From NCBI GenBank assembly GCA_963970005.1, contig CAXAMN010021584.1:2245868-2309867 (forward strand): 64,000 nt of DNA. Reading direction: 5' to 3'. The first letter of the stretch is position 1, and every line of letters begins with the position of its first letter. The position numbers and the translations under genes are program-made. This document shows positions 1 through 13,800 of this stretch, one piece after another. The notes beneath the pieces are model-generated. The model did not search any database. It had not been told where the DNA came from and saw only the letters and a list, made by a program, of their open reading frames with translations. The stretch comes from Durusdinium trenchii (taxonomy: Eukaryota > Sar > Dinophyceae > Suessiales > Symbiodiniaceae).

Positions 1-298
1 AAATAATGCACTATAACGACCAAAAAAAAAGACCACCGTGAAACACCGTGAAACGACCGTGAAACGAGCGTGAACGACGGTCCTGTGGCGTGAACCCCCT
101 TTCTATGGCGTGAACCACGTAAGCGCAAAAAAAATATGTCTGCTCAAGGCCAAATATGGTCGAATGTCATGAAATATATAAACAGCAATAGTGCACGATG
201 TAGCGTCACAACAGTGAATTCGCTAATGAGTGCGATGGGGTGCATCCACATCAAACACTCACATCGCTTGTGGGCTTTCAGTGCGAATGCCGGGTACC

Positions 299-3200
299 AT
301 GTCGGATGCTGTTATGCGGGCCCTACAGCAGGCAGCAGAACGTGCGGAGAGGCACGCTGTCTTAAACACTGCCCATGCGACATTGGAACGAGTTCTTGGG
401 TTTCCTCACCCACCAGAGTTACTACCATGGGGAGCGGCATTGTCGACTTCTTATTTGTTTCAATCCAATCACCACATGACAAGCTCATGTGACATAGAAC
501 AGCATTATACTGTGTGTGAGCACCCTATGTGTGCAAATATCAAACTGCCCGCTCGTGTGCTCTGAACAAGGTTGGACTCGGATCTTCTCAAGCAAGCTGC
601 TGCTATGCAAGGAGCATGTTTGTTGATCCATACGATATATTTGGCAACACATAGCAACTGTCATTGCTATTTTCAATCACAGTGCAGCCGAGCATATTCA
701 ACACATGAAATACTTGCACCATGATTACTTGTATAACATACTATTTAACGTATACTATATAACAAAATTGATCGTTTGCTCACGTGGGAGGACAAAGAAA
801 GCGAAAGACAGTAGATGGTGACGATGAGGTGGTGCGTACACCAACTGACAGGATTCGGCGGAATGCGTCTGTGCCAAACATCTCACAGGAAAAGACAGCC
901 AAGGTCGAGAATGTGAAACCGGTGACTACTTTGCCACAGGCCAAAATGGCTGCACCGGTCAGTCAAGTTGAAGCTCTCACAGCCACTCACCAAGAGTCAG
1001 GGGAGCCTGTGGCTGCATACTCGCCCTATGCTGCTTGCGTTCATGGTGCATCGCAAGGAGCTACATCAGCATCATCACAACCTGTGCGGCCTACACAAAA
1101 GACTCCTAGTGCATCAGACAGTACCATCAAATTGGCAGCTGCTGTCAAGTCAGCCCCAAGGCCATCGCCAAGATCTACTCCAAAGCCCATGGCCATGGTT
1201 GCAGTCAAACAAGAGAAGCCACCTTGTGAGGGTGGATTGGGACAGATACCAACACCCACGTCGGCAAAAGACGCCCGCAACGTGATTGCAGCCATGCGGA
1301 CGAATGGATTGAGACGTCCCAGCACATTCATGCAGGTGGCCCCAACTCGTGCTCTCTCAATGTCACCGTCTCCATCGTGCGCCACTCAGTTCTACCCGCC
1401 TCAGGCTGAAGCGGGAGGGGCAGCCATTGATCAAATTGAGCAGGATCTGGATGAGTCACTGGAACAGCTCCTGGGGTCTGAGCCTTCCGAGGCAGCAGTG
1501 GAACCAACTGAGGACAGTCAGTCGCGAGAGGACAATGATGAAGCTGATGAAGAGCATCCTGATGAACCCGAAGAGACCGACTCCACACCAGTGGATGAGG
1601 ATGAAGATGCGCCAAAGGAGAAGTCAGCTGATCGCAGTAACAGCAAGACCGACAAGAATAACAAGACTGTGACATCCAGTGATGCAGTGGTGACTTCAAG
1701 TGCTGGTGAGCAGACAGCCAAAGGCAAGGAAAGAGTTCGAAAGGAGAAGACAGAGGGAGGAAAAGGCAAAACATGCCAAGTTCATGCGGTTTTCACGAAG
1801 CATTCACAGTGCCTGGGCTGAATCTTAGCCTCGCTCATATATGGTGGCTGACTGGGTGACCGCTTGCTATGTATTGTATTGTATACCATGTTCCCTTGCT
1901 ATGTTTGCAATATTTGCGAAACACAACTTCAACCCTCGTGCGCGCGCATGCTCGGATGCCTGCTTGCATGAATGGTTCATGCGTGCATGATGCATGTATG
2001 CGCAGACCACTGGAGGCTGAACAAACAGGCCCACATAATTCTGAGAGTTAACTTATATAATTACTAGAAATAATATAGTATGTTTGGTCTCACACCGGTT
2101 CAAAAAACTACACGTGCATGATGCATGCTGGCGTGCAGATATAAATAGTGCACACGTATATGGGCGCAACCCCCTCAACAGCAAACCTTACTGGTAAACA
2201 CCTGAACTTGTCATATCAGTGGGAGCTACATCGATCTCAGGCACTTTGGCTCCGAAGGAGATCAGGAAGGCAGCAAAGGCTGCCAAATACTGTCTCTTGG
2301 CCATTATATATGTTGCCCTGCTTCATTCACCAATCTACACTGAATTTTGGATGAATGTTGACCACTCACTGTGATCACTAGTTTTCTATATAAGTTTTCT
2401 GACTTTTCTCGACCATGATCCACCATAGCTTGATGACTGCCTTGCATGTGTCCCTAAAGGATAGCAAACACTTCATTCCTGTTGTGTGAGGTTCTGAAAA
2501 GCTTCAACTCTTACTGGACGAGTGGCTGAGTTGCGCAGGTAAGTGGAAGAATAGTACATTGCTCCAGAAGATGCGAACTTCAAAATCCACACGGGTGCAT
2601 GGCGCACGGGTGTGGTTGACCAGGGCACAAATTGCCGCGAAGTACAACGACCCCAAGGTCGCCGACCTGATATGTAATGCGAAGTTGGAAGATCCGGACC
2701 TCAAAGAGCGGCATACCAAATTTCATGAAGACGCCCCAGGAGTTGAGGCCAGACCGACTTGGGGTATCGGTCATGTGGACCTCCTATCTATTGGTTGGGA
2801 GGCTGCGCACGCACATGCGTAGAGATAGGTATCCAGTATTATACAAGCAATCAGTACAGTGCATTGCATACATGAGGCATGCAACACATGCGACATTTTA
2901 GGCCTACCCGTTTAACATGATGATGACAAGATGAATCACTGCGACTCTGTGAAATACAACCCATCAAACGCAAACTTTGATTTCACAAATGCATGCAGTC
3001 ATTGGTATGATTAGTAGAAATTCCATCCTGACTGGCAGGAGCTTCGGCTCTTTTTGGTTTGGGACGCTGAGGGCATCTCAGAGTCTCATGACCAAGTTCT
3101 GGAGCAAATCTTTGAGAGCGCTGATGCTGACTCAGACTCCGAGAGTGAAGACAAGAAGAAGACCAAGAAAAAGAAAACATCCAAAGGCAAGAAGAAAGAA

Positions 3201-5790
3201 TCCAGTTCAGAAGGATCTTCTTCTTCATCATCTCAGGTGCACCGGGCCGTCCATAATTCCCCCGGAGTGTGTCCAAAGCACATGTACTACCGAGTACTTG
3301 AGAGTGTATGATAGAGTGTGGAGTCCTTTGGATTATTGATGCACAAACATTGTGGAAATGGAATCGCAATCATGGATCGACAACAAAATCGAGATACACG
3401 CTTTTGGGGGTCACATGGGGTCACTAATACTGTGGATGATGGGGCTTGGTCACAAGGGACATCGCCTTTCCTAGTGGTTCGTGTTCGGGGCAACAGTCAC
3501 GCCACGATATTATTGAAGCCTCAGCTCTGGTAGGATAAGAAGAAAAGCAAGAAGAAGAAAGGCAAGGGCAGGAAGAAGGAGACGAAAGAACAGAAGGATA
3601 AGCGCATGGAAAAAGAGAAGGAGAAGGAGGAAAAAAAAGCAATCGCGAGAGGCGATTGCGAAAGGCAAGAAGGCTGCACAGTGGGCCGAGCATGCACGCA
3701 GTGATTTGCTTCATCGTAAAGCACTTCGAGTAGCATTCATGCATGCGTGATCATGCGTGCATGCATAGTGCACTTGTGTGTGCAATGTGTTGAGCAATAG
3801 TACCAGCTATGCAAGATTGGGTGGTCGTTTGGTGCAACGATCATTTGTCTTACCACTTAAGCATTCTTTTCGCGCTTTTCGTGTGGGCCAAAGAAAGATC
3901 CTACATATCATAATGTGTCCTGCATGCATGCATGCATGCATGTATAGCTTAGCATGTGTGTGTGGCTAATATGCCTTCAACAAGCTCAAATGAATTCGCA
4001 AGTAATCCATCAATACGACGACACATGCAAATTGCAGGCGTTGAAGACTATGAATGACCATGTCGCGGACGCCTGCAAGAACATGAAGCTGGTCCAGGGA
4101 TTGCCACTCCTCAGAGAAACGTGTTGCAGCGCGATTGCGGCCGGCTGGGGGGGGGCTATTCTATGTGCCCATGTGCGCGTGCACTCACATGCCACATGAC
4201 ATGCTCACATGTGCACACTTTCCAATTCGCTAACAAACACAATGTACATCACCCGTGCATCAACTAATGTTCAAACATTGTAATGAGTTGTGGGCCATGG
4301 GGTTGTGTTATTTTGCGGTCTAATACGACTTGATTGAGGGTGAACCCCAAGCAAAATGGTGTGAGGTGTCAGGGTGGCCGTTAATTGAGGTGAAGCTATA
4401 TATGCGATAAGATATTTAGAAGACCCTGGTCCAGCCTTTTTTGAAGTCCACGAACAAACCATACTACTGCCAACTTTGCAGCAGGGCAGGTAAGTACTTC
4501 ACGGCTTGATGGTTTAGTAGTAGCATGGATGCACCATCATGGACAACAGTTGTGGGCCTAAAGTTGATCAAGCTCACACGCAAATCCAGAAACCCGGTCT
4601 ATCAATGGAATCCTGGAAACCTAAATGACAAGCATGGGCCTGTGGGACAATATAGATTATATCTCTAATAGATCAGATCATGTAATGATTCGATGATCAT
4701 GTATATTATATTATACCATGAATGCGTTCCTGACAGATCAGATATATAGCCACGTGGCCTTCACACCCCTGCCATCCCCTGCCCCTGAGTCTCCGCAATC
4801 TGGCCAAGGTCACCCAACCTTCGCAACGCGATTGAGGGGGAGCTTGCCAGCTACCAGAAGAAATTGCTGGGGTGCAGGGAGTCGCTACAGAAAGCGGTGG
4901 ACAACACTGATGTGCCTTTTCATGAAATAATTTTCTAGAAGATAGACTCTACATGTCAATGATAGTTAGTGGGCACGTCGTGCAACTACTGGCATGCCAG
5001 GTTTATCGGCCCATAAAACTATAGTGTTTGTCATACTGGCAGGAACCGATTGACATAATTGTTTGGCTTGAGGTGAAACATTTGGAGAAGTTGGAGACGG
5101 AGCACTCGAAGCTGGATACTGAGTATAAAAACTTTTTGACCAGGGTGAATCTGAAATAGATTCCTTCCCTACGCGTTGAACCATGAAGGTGCGTTCATTT
5201 TGGGGTGATCATGCAAAGCAGCCGTGATAGATGGACTCGCCAAATAGGAGAGCATGTTAGACTAGCTAGCAAAAATTATGTGGAAGTCCCACAGAATCTC
5301 AAATGGTTTATTGGTCGTGCATGGTTCAGAAACATACAACATATATGTTCTGCAAGTCAGAACTTGCTAAAGGACTAGACCTGTTTGTTGTTGATGCTGT
5401 TTCTTATGAATGTGCCCTCTAGAAGGGTGAAGTGCCACCATGGCTGCCAAGTTCATGATCTATCAGGCCGATATATTTCGACCTAATTCTATTTCCATGA
5501 CATCAGGTCATGACAGTACGTGTTCATCAACATGTACTGAACGTTGCAGTTGGAGTGCTGGGTTTGGCGACTTGAGTGGAAAAATGTCTAAGCTGATCTA
5601 CAACAATCGACCGACCGTACCATCTATGCAATGTTTCTTTCCACAGTCGACAACATCTGCATGCCTAGCGCGCAGATCGATCAGTTTACAGAACCACACA
5701 TTTCATTTGCAGGTGCTGATGCGAGCATTTCTGCAGTGTTGGGCAATGCAATCGATGACGTCGCGGGTGGGGCATCTTGGAGGTTCATAA
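299..5790 (+). CDS. Orphan multi-exon gene with acidic and lysine-rich regions (3' end uncertain)
   Basis: I do not know its function. The start ATG at 299 (context ACCATGT) opens an amphipathic helix, MSDAVMRALQQAAERAERHA. Further exons are 791-1765, 2491-2747, 3039-3236, 3534 to about 3740, about 4037-4150, about 4800-4920 and 5713-5782. Exon 2 encodes a Pro/Ser/Thr-rich stretch and then a strongly acidic tract. Exon 3 carries a compact segment containing VWLTRAQIAAKYND that I recall as a frequent dinoflagellate module. Exons 4 and 5 form an acidic-to-lysine linker (ESADADSDSESEDKKK, then DKKKSKKKKGKGRKK), as in many nuclear proteins. The joins 2747/3039 (GC donor, GAG|GCCAGA) and 3236/3534 (GT donor) both keep phase 0. 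The frame appears to break at the A8 run 3631-3638. It could be two genes, because exons after 4000 are weak. Confidence 0.5.
1766..2490 (+). other. Long intron, possible GC donor
   Basis: This stretch separates two supported exons of the orphan gene. It probably begins with GC (AAAAG|GCAAAA) and ends with TGTGAG|GTTCTG. It contains GCATGC-type palindromes and no convincing coding frame. Confidence 0.4.
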
Positions 5791-5799
5791 GTTCCCCAC

Positions 5800-6990
5800 A
5801 GGGTTCAGAGTGGCTGCACTGCTAGCAGCTAGCAATCCATCAGTCCTGATCTAGAATTGAGAGCCTGGACCCGCCGCTAGTGTATGAGTTTGATTCATAG
5901 TTGATCGATCTATCAAATGCGTGCATACAAACCGTGTTTCAATTGCTGTATGCTGTCAAAGCGTAATCCAAATCTTATAGATCAACCCGACCGGTGTCAT
6001 CTATGATGTTTTCCTGTCTTCCCCAGCACCGGTCTCAGGCATCGACCGTTGGGAAAGCTCTCCGAAACGTCCAAGCGCATCTACATGAGCCTGAGCTGCT
6101 AATCTCTGATCTTGGAAGAGGGTGGTGGGTGAACCAGGCCCAAGTCCCACACAAACTCATGGTGTTAAGTCGATGTCAGCTTTTCATGATCCCACCCAAC
6201 AATCAAAACAATTGACCCCTAACAGGTTTGCTCTGGAATGGCCTGTGAACAGCTTTAGTGCAACCCCCAAAGTCATGGCATGGCCCCACTGCCCCACCAT
6301 GGGGACAAGCAAATCAAATACACATTCACACCAATCCAGACTCATCTGGTCAAGGATAGCATCTTGACATGTGCGTGTGGTTTCCTTGTGTGTGATGTTT
6401 TTATCGATCGACCAATATATACGCCGCATGTATTGTGCATGTTCGTGTATACGTGCTTGCGAATCCTTTGTTTCATGCATGCATGCATGCATGCATGCAT
6501 GGCAAAGTTGAGTTGCCTTTCAACCAATGAGTGAGTTGAGTGTTTTGGACACCACAACACATCGCCTGCCAAGAAAACGTGTTTGATGCAAATCACACTC
6601 CAAGCAATTTCAGGGGTGCAACCATGTGTGATCATGATCGTGCATGTGTCGTCGTCGTATGAAAGCCCAGGGTGCATCTGCAACATCCGTGACCAATCTG
6701 TGAATCATAATGCCGATTTAGTAGTTGGTGGTTCAAATTTGCAATTTTCTGTAAGTTGCTACGTCCAGAGCGGGCTAAGCTGAGGATGTTGGGAGGCGTT
6801 TTGCCCAAGGCAAGACGCGTCGACTCGGGATGCTTCGTGGACGCAACCATTCCCGAGATTGGTGGCGGGCAATGTCAGAGGGGCCCGCAGCTTGCCATAT
6901 TTCAGGAATTCATTTCATTTTCATGTTTGGCAACTAAGTGTGATATTTGAACGCATTGTGCGTGCATGTTGTTCAGTGCACTGTACCGCC
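5800..6990. other. Spacer or introns with TGCA repeats
   Basis: Short exon-like frames occur at 6039-6110 and 6774-6890 on the plus strand, but neither can be joined in phase to a neighbour. A TGCATG run sits near 6474-6502. I see nothing else supportable here. Confidence 0.3.
6474..6502. repeat. (GCAT)n microsatellite
   Basis: This is a near-perfect run of the self-complementary tetranucleotide GCAT. A shorter run lies at about 3928-3945. GCATGC words are frequent in the first 10 kb. Confidence 0.8.
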
Positions 6991-7052
6991 ATGCTCCTAT
7001 TCATTATTCGTTGGGGAATCTTATGGCCGGGAGTTCATAGTCCTCAACGATA

Positions 7053-9785
7053 ATGACCTCATTGAATCATGAGGCAATCGAAACCATCAAGTTGCCTATC
7101 AAATACACGGACTTGGCTGATGGTGAGGAAAAGCACTGTATCAAACAGTGGCCAATCATATACCCACATAGCATCATGTGCTTCCTCCTGGAGCGTGCAG
7201 GCCTGACAATACCATCTTCCAAGGTTCATGAGTATTGGAAGTTCAACCATGAGGTGGGTGAGGCATGGGCACAACACAGCGAATGGGACAGGATTCCTGT
7301 CGGTCTTTATGGGGACTCAGCCCGCGTAAACACTGCATTTGGATCTGAGCATGTTCTCGGTCTCTTTGTCAACCTGATATTGTGGACTCCGAGTAGCGTC
7401 CGCTGTTCTCGCTTTCTAGTCTTCGCCATTGGTGAGCACCAGCTTTGGAAGCACTTTACGATGGACTGTGTACTTCGCCACGTCACGTGGTCGTTGAATG
7501 CTCTTGTGGCAGGGGTGCACCCATCTCAGGGTCCATTCAATGAACCGTTGTCCCGCGGTCTTCATGCCCTTGCAAATCAGCCAATGTCATTCCGATGCCA
7601 AATCACAGAAGTCCGCGGGGACTGGTCGTGGCATAAAAAGCTTTGGCGCTTTTACCAGACAAGCTGGAATGGCATCAAGGTATGCCATTGGTGTTTGGCC
7701 AAAAGCAAGAGCCTTGATCGTCGGGAACTGTATTGGAGCTTTGACGAGCACTCGTGGAGCGGTGGATGTTTTGATCTGGAAGAGTTTGTTGCAGAACGAA
7801 TGCCTCCACTACAACTTTGCGCCTTGGGAGCATACTTGATCTAGTGCCAGCGAATGTCGAAGCAAGCAATGGTATGCACGCATGCCCGTATGCCTGTGTA
7901 GGTCAGGATTACATGACATACGGATATGCCATTCAACTGTGCATCATGCATTTTGTGGATCCATGCATGCGTGCGAAAGCATGCATGCTCATGGGCACAC
8001 AGGTAAAATAGATGTTGGCTCCTTTGCTTTTTGCAATCCTAAGGCCCTCTATTGGGATTGGCCCGCTTTGTTCCTTCCACTATTCGATGGTGCATGATGC
8101 ACGTAGTCCACTTAGGGCTTTTGTACGTCGTCAACGGCAGTGGCCTGCAGCATGGCTCATACAGTACATAGTCTGTCGAACCGCACACGTTGTTTTCGAC
8201 CCGGTTGTGTTCACCACATCACTTGCACCGTTCGTGACATGGCTGTGAATCTTGCGCGCGTAATGCACGCGTGCATGTTTGCCCACCATGATCATGTCAT
8301 GTCAGACCAGGAACTTGCTACTACGACATGGTTACTTTGGAGGCGAGCATGAGAAAGTGGCGTTGAAGCTTGCCCGTGCACACAAGGCCTTCAAAGAGTG
8401 GTGCAGGCAAAACAAGATTGATTGCAGTCAGCCTGAGTTCAGAGAGAGCACAGTGACTAGTCAATCAATCTGCAAATTTGTGTACGCGTTGGAAACCTTG
8501 TTGTTTATCAACATTGGCCATAGCAACGTGTGTTCCGATTCCAGAAAATGATATGAAAACTGAATCTTTTTGCAAGTGTATTTTTGACTGCCAGTTCCAT
8601 CTCTACTCTCTGACCATGATCCATGCAAGACAATCGATTTTGTGTCTTGTATTTTAGTCAGTGGGTGTGCGTTCTGCACTGTATTGCAACCAAGATCTTC
8701 AAGAAGGATGGCAGTGTCCTCTTCACGCTGAAGGCTTTCAATGGGCGATGTGTTCTGCAGTGGCTGTCCAACCTTCTACCTGCGGTTGCAAATGCATACA
8801 CTGCGCGTGATCCACGAGCACCACTAATTGCAGCTGCCACGTGCTTTGGTTTAAGCTTTTGTGGCCTTCGAACATGTTGGCTTCAAAATCAGTGAAGGGG
8901 CGTTCTGTAATATCTTCCAGCTAGCAGCTATCTTGGTAGAGATTGTTGGTTGGCCTGCTTTGTGGTTTCGATTCAAGGTGCCACATGGCCCGCTTCATTA
9001 CTCAATTGGAGTTGGCAGGGCGCTACTTGAATCTAGGCCTGCAAAAGATGTAGTCGATGAGACCAGTGTGGGGTAGATCAGAGGCTCTCTTCAATATTTA
9101 GCATGAGCTCAACAATGCATGCGTGATGCATGTTGCAGGAGCATGCATTGCACGGTACCTAGTGCCAGCATGCAGGATGTTGTTCATGCATGCACACGCG
9201 TGCGTGATGCAATCAGGAGTGCGCAGCAGTCGATGGACATCTACAAGGACGGCAAAAGGTTCCTGGACTTGTACTTGGTCCTATGCCGCATGAGCTTGAG
9301 GCCAGGATGGGTTCGGCATGCCTTTTTTTAAGCGATTCAAGTCGACATGTTGTGGCCACTGCTTTGCATTCTAATAGTGGCGGGTCTTCCTAAGTGAGCT
9401 GCGCTGAGGCAAAATATGCAAGAGTGGTTTATGCGACCTAAGTGCCATGTAGCTTGGCTGCTTTCCCGTTTGCGTCATTGACCGGCAAGTTGCACAATGG
9501 CATGTGATTGCATGAGTGTGGAGTGCACGGGTTAAAACAACCATTCACTGAGGGGCTGTACCACCTTCTTTGGTGCATCCGTGAGCGACGTGCCTTGTCA
9601 ATTCCAGTGGTTTGTGGACTACATCGTATGACTTTTTGTTGCCTGCATGTGTGCGCACGCATGCATGTGCATGCATGTGCACAGCATCAATCCAGTGCTA
9701 GGATCCAACTGTCGTTTTTTCCACGGCTTCATTGATGAAGATTCGATGGCCTGGTTGAAAAGAGCCTTGGCAAGTTCCAAGCTAG
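7053..9785 (+). CDS. Transposase-like dinoflagellate family protein, multi-exon, probably degenerate
   Basis: The long exon 7053 to about 7830 contains IPVGLYGDSARVNTAFGSE, then LLxFAIxE-like and TEVRGDWSWHKKLWRF segments. Later exons continue the same protein: 8044 to about 8165 (GLARFVPSTIRWCMMHVV, then LGLLYVVNGSGL), 8311 to about 8452 (YFGGEHEKVALKL), 8695 to about 8839 (KKDGSVLFTLKAFNGR), about 9200-9310 (MDIYKDGKRFLDLYL), 9409 to about 9470 (EWFMRPKCHVAW) and about 9701-9785 (RFFHGFIDEDSMAWLKRAL). The order matches the gene at 29.6-31.75 kb: an early GD, then [C/D]xxH (here CMMH), then PKxH, then an acidic DED. That order resembles DDE/RNase-H-fold transposases; the assignment is inference. 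No start codon is assigned, since the first exon may extend upstream. In-frame stops at intron positions and many possible junctions leave intactness open. Confidence 0.5.
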
Positions 9786-9789
9786 TATG

Positions 9790-10800
9790 TTATTTGGCAC
9801 AGCTTTTGAAACTAATCACGCACCCTATACCTCCATGGCTTTGCCAAAGTCGTGCATCATTCCATGCATAGCTGAGGAACCTATCTCCGAGCACATGCAA
9901 AGCATCGTGTAAATTGGATCATCAAGTGTTCAAAACTCAGGAGTGGTCGCTACATTGTAAAGTTTTTTTTGGCACAAGAGGACACGTTGGCATGCATCAT
10001 ACCGCTACTGCGTTGCGTGTGTGCGCAGGATCCTCTCGACAAAATTCAAGATCAATGCGTTACTTGGCTTTAAACAACTATGCCATATGCCGTGGCCTAT
10101 TTGGAGCATATGTGGCCATGATTTACAGTGCAACCCCTGCATGATGTGTACGTATGCATATGAGCTGAACATAGCTGAACCTCCCTTCTTGCCAAGATTC
10201 TGGCCGGTCAGGTTCAACCGATCTGCAGCTCAACGGCTTGACCGGAAACGCTGAGAAGCGAAAAGCAGTGTTGGGAATGGATGGGGCATGCATTGATCAC
10301 GTTCTTCTTCTACCTGGTCTTCCAACCACATGCCAAAGAAAGGTCGTTAACATAACCCCCTTTGTTGGTATCACATGGGCACTGTGGTTGGAAGGCCAGG
10401 GTATATAAACCAGTGACTGAATACTATACATAGACAATGAACTACCAAATGCTCCCAAAGCAGGAGCCAACAAATAAAACACCCGCCCTCCCTTCATTCC
10501 ACGGGTCTATTTCCACACACCCTTGCTAGGACTACCCGCATTGCCTGGACTTGCGGCTGAAGCGGCGCCGAGCAGACTTTAGCCAAACCCGCAATCAAAA
10601 TGATTCAAAATCCAACTTCCATGAACTCTCGTTGAATTCCTGTGCTTCCTCGGAACAAAAGTTGCTATAGTAACCTACTAGGTGGAGGCCAACGCCATTA
10701 GGTTGGAGGCCATCGCTACTAGTAACAAGGGTGCATTTCTACTAGTAGCTCGAAGCTACAGTTTGGCAAAACCCACGACCCAACCTTCCCTCTCGAAGAA
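9790..10800. other. 3' region and spacer between convergent genes
   Basis: Possible last exons of the transposase-like gene (about 10030-10110) and of the minus-strand coiled-coil gene (about 10530-10590, basic SARRRFSRKSR) are too short to support. I see no repeat or RNA gene. Confidence 0.3.
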
Positions 10801-10814
10801 CATGACCGTTCCAC

Positions 10815-13800
10815 CCGCCCGTCGTCGATGCCCCGAGCGGCCAGGGCCAGGTCGTTCACGCTGCTCTCCGCCTGGATCAACGAATGCCCCACACCTGCGG
10901 TGTGGTGTGGAAGCGGGTGGTCACTCGGTGGAAGCTCTAGGTGATGACTCGGTGGTTTGAACATGTTTGAAAGAGTTGATCAGAACAGAATCGTCTTCAG
11001 TTGTTGCACTGGATAGAAACCGCACCTGTTGCTTGCGGAAATCGCTTGTTCTGCCCAGATGACTTACAAGACTCAGAAGAATGAAATGAAAGAACTAAAA
11101 CTGCAGCAAAAACAATAGGCATCATACTGTAGTTCCTTGACTCCTGGGCATAACAGCCGACCCGCACTCGGCTCCAAAAATCATCCATCTACGTCCAAAA
11201 CATGTGGACGCAGCGACTGGCCGGAATCTCTGGTGTCTCAGCCTGCATGTCCCAAGGATCGAAACATGGAGCCTCCCTGAGGAACATCTGGTGGAAACAT
11301 CGTGCGCTTCCAGGATTCTTGGAGCGACTGAAACAACAGACTTACAGAATGTGACTGTTATCACTGCAACGCTGAATACGAAGATGGATTTGTCTCAAAA
11401 GCCCGACCCCGACCAGCTCCACCGGAAGGCTCATTGAAGGCTCATGTTCCGCGTGCTGCCAGTGATTTTGTGGTACCTCCCCATTTTGAGAACAACATAC
11501 TAATGTTGAGATCTCACGCATGTCATCGCCAGGATACGGTTTTGTTCTTGCTCGAAGGCTTCCTCAGCTGTGCTTGAGTATTGACTGTCCAAACGCACAC
11601 GGCGGGTTGCAGTACAAGTACAAACATGTGTGTCCCACACCGCTTAGTTCTCAATAAATCTTGTGAGGAGGGTTGCGGGTTGCGGTCTAGACGTCTGAAT
11701 TAATTGGCAAATCAGTAAGTCCATATAGGGAACTTCCGATCGTATGATGTTTTCGCTGAGCAATTGACTTTTGCATGTTCCTGAACTGTTGGATTGGTTG
11801 ACACTCAAACATTGGGTTTGTGTCGAATCGGCTTGTCCCGAAAATGCGAGAAGTGTTCAACCATGCTGGGCGCCCACAAGAAAACAATAGAATACATGCA
11901 GTCGGTTCATAAGCTGTGGAAACATCTCAATCCAATGCCCACTTCTCCAAACCAGAGGTGGCATTTGGTCTTCCAAATTCACTGAGTTCTTTAACCCCAC
12001 CCCTACCGGAGACAAAGCCAATTCGCCAAGTTCTACCATGTCCGAAACCACGGACCTCCTTTGGGCTCCTCAAAACCACCACGCCCACCGGTCGCGCTGA
12101 TTTCACGGTCACTGGTCACTCAGGCGAGGTGCCCTCAGCATGGTGGACCGAAGCTCCTCGGTCTTCGCCTGACGCGACAGCTCTGCGGCCTCGTTCTGGG
12201 CCTCCTCGAGCTTCTCCTCGACGGCAAATGCTGCAGGTCCCCATGTGTCCCCAGTGGTGTGTTAGATGAATGAACCCTGATGCATGCTGCAGACCCTGCT
12301 TGATTGTAATTAAAACTTCATATGGAGGTTTCATCAAATAGTCGTGCACGTGAGGATCGTTGATCATCCCTTACTTCATAGAGTGTGTTTTCCTTTTTTT
12401 TTATAATGTAATGTAGTTTCATCTCCCTCATGACTCCACTAAGATGCACTGAGTCAACCAGACTCCTCAAACTCTCCAAACTGCTGCACCCCCCACCCTC
12501 ACCCTCTGCGATCCGTCACCTGGGTCTCTCGGAAGCGCTGCAGGGCCGCCGCATGGCGTTGCTGTTGCAGGGCGAGGCCGTCGCGTAAGGCGGACAGCTC
12601 CACCTCCTGCTGTTGGATCAACGACGCTTGACCTGGGCTGGGCCGCCGGTGGGGCGGGATCAAGAAGCGGCTGTGAGGGCTGGAAATCGTTCATGAGGTT
12701 GAAAGGGGTGGAGGGGTGGGAGAAGTCATGAATTGATTTCAAAGACTCAGAATCTTGTGGAAATACCAGGTTGAGAGCCAGTCCCATCCAGTTGGATCAT
12801 CCTTCAAATTCTCTCCTCCACGCACAAAGTCAGGCTCTCCCAGCCTTGGATCTTGTCCTGGTCCATGTCCGCCTGACGGATGAGGGTCAGGTTGGCAGGG
12901 ACCCTCACCCAAGAAATATCATGTAGATTAATGTGGGCGGTCGGTGGACGTGGGGCACTTCCATCTGTTGGCATTCTCAGAGTACATGACACAAAGCCGA
13001 CAAAAAAACCAAGTGCCCATTGACAAAATCCCTGTGGTGGCCTCCTTCAGAACTCCAGGCCCAAGGAGGATGAAGCTTGACAGCCCTTCAGAACTCTGGG
13101 TTCAATGCTTTTGCAAGCGTCCTCGTCTGAGACGATGATGACATCAGAAATGATAACAAATCCCTGCAAGCAGCATCGTATACATCCAACATCTTCCAAC
13201 CCACCATGTCCCACGTCCTGTCCCATCCTCAGCTGCCACGCCTGGACCTCCAGTGTGCCGCCCCGCACGAGGTTCCGGCACGCGTCGGCCGAGGCGACGA
13301 GCCTCTCGTAGCTCTGCTGGGCGTGCAGCACTTGGGCGCGCAGGGTCGCAATGGTGGACCTGGGATGCTCGATGACCCATGAGAGGAAAAACCCATGGTC
13401 ATGTGCCTTCGCGTCGGAATTCCGGTCGGGTGCCAAGAAAAGTGTTGTAGATGTGCCAAGCGATCAACATCCTTCTACCTAAAATTCATGGAAGCAAAGC
13501 GAGAACAATTTTTTCCTTTCTGATGTCATTAAACCCACTCCGACTCCAGGAACCACCAAATTTTTACCCCAAACAACACACATCCCACTCCAACCAAAGT
13601 GACTCCTGCGCGGCGCGCGTCCCCTTCATCGGCGCGAAGAGCTCCTCGGGCCGCGGCGCAGCGCCGCTCGGCGCCGCGGTGCCCGCGCGCGTGCCGGGAG
13701 CGGTGGGAACCACGGCGGCGCGTAGCGGCGCGGGGTCGAGCCTGGGAGCGGAGGGCAGTGTTGCGATGTTTCTATTTTGGAAACCTCTCAAAAGAGGGAA

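Noticed and set aside
926..940. Minus-strand match to the spliced-leader core (AGCCATTTTGGC)
   Set aside because: It is only 12 bases long and lies in coding sequence that explains it (QAKMAAP).
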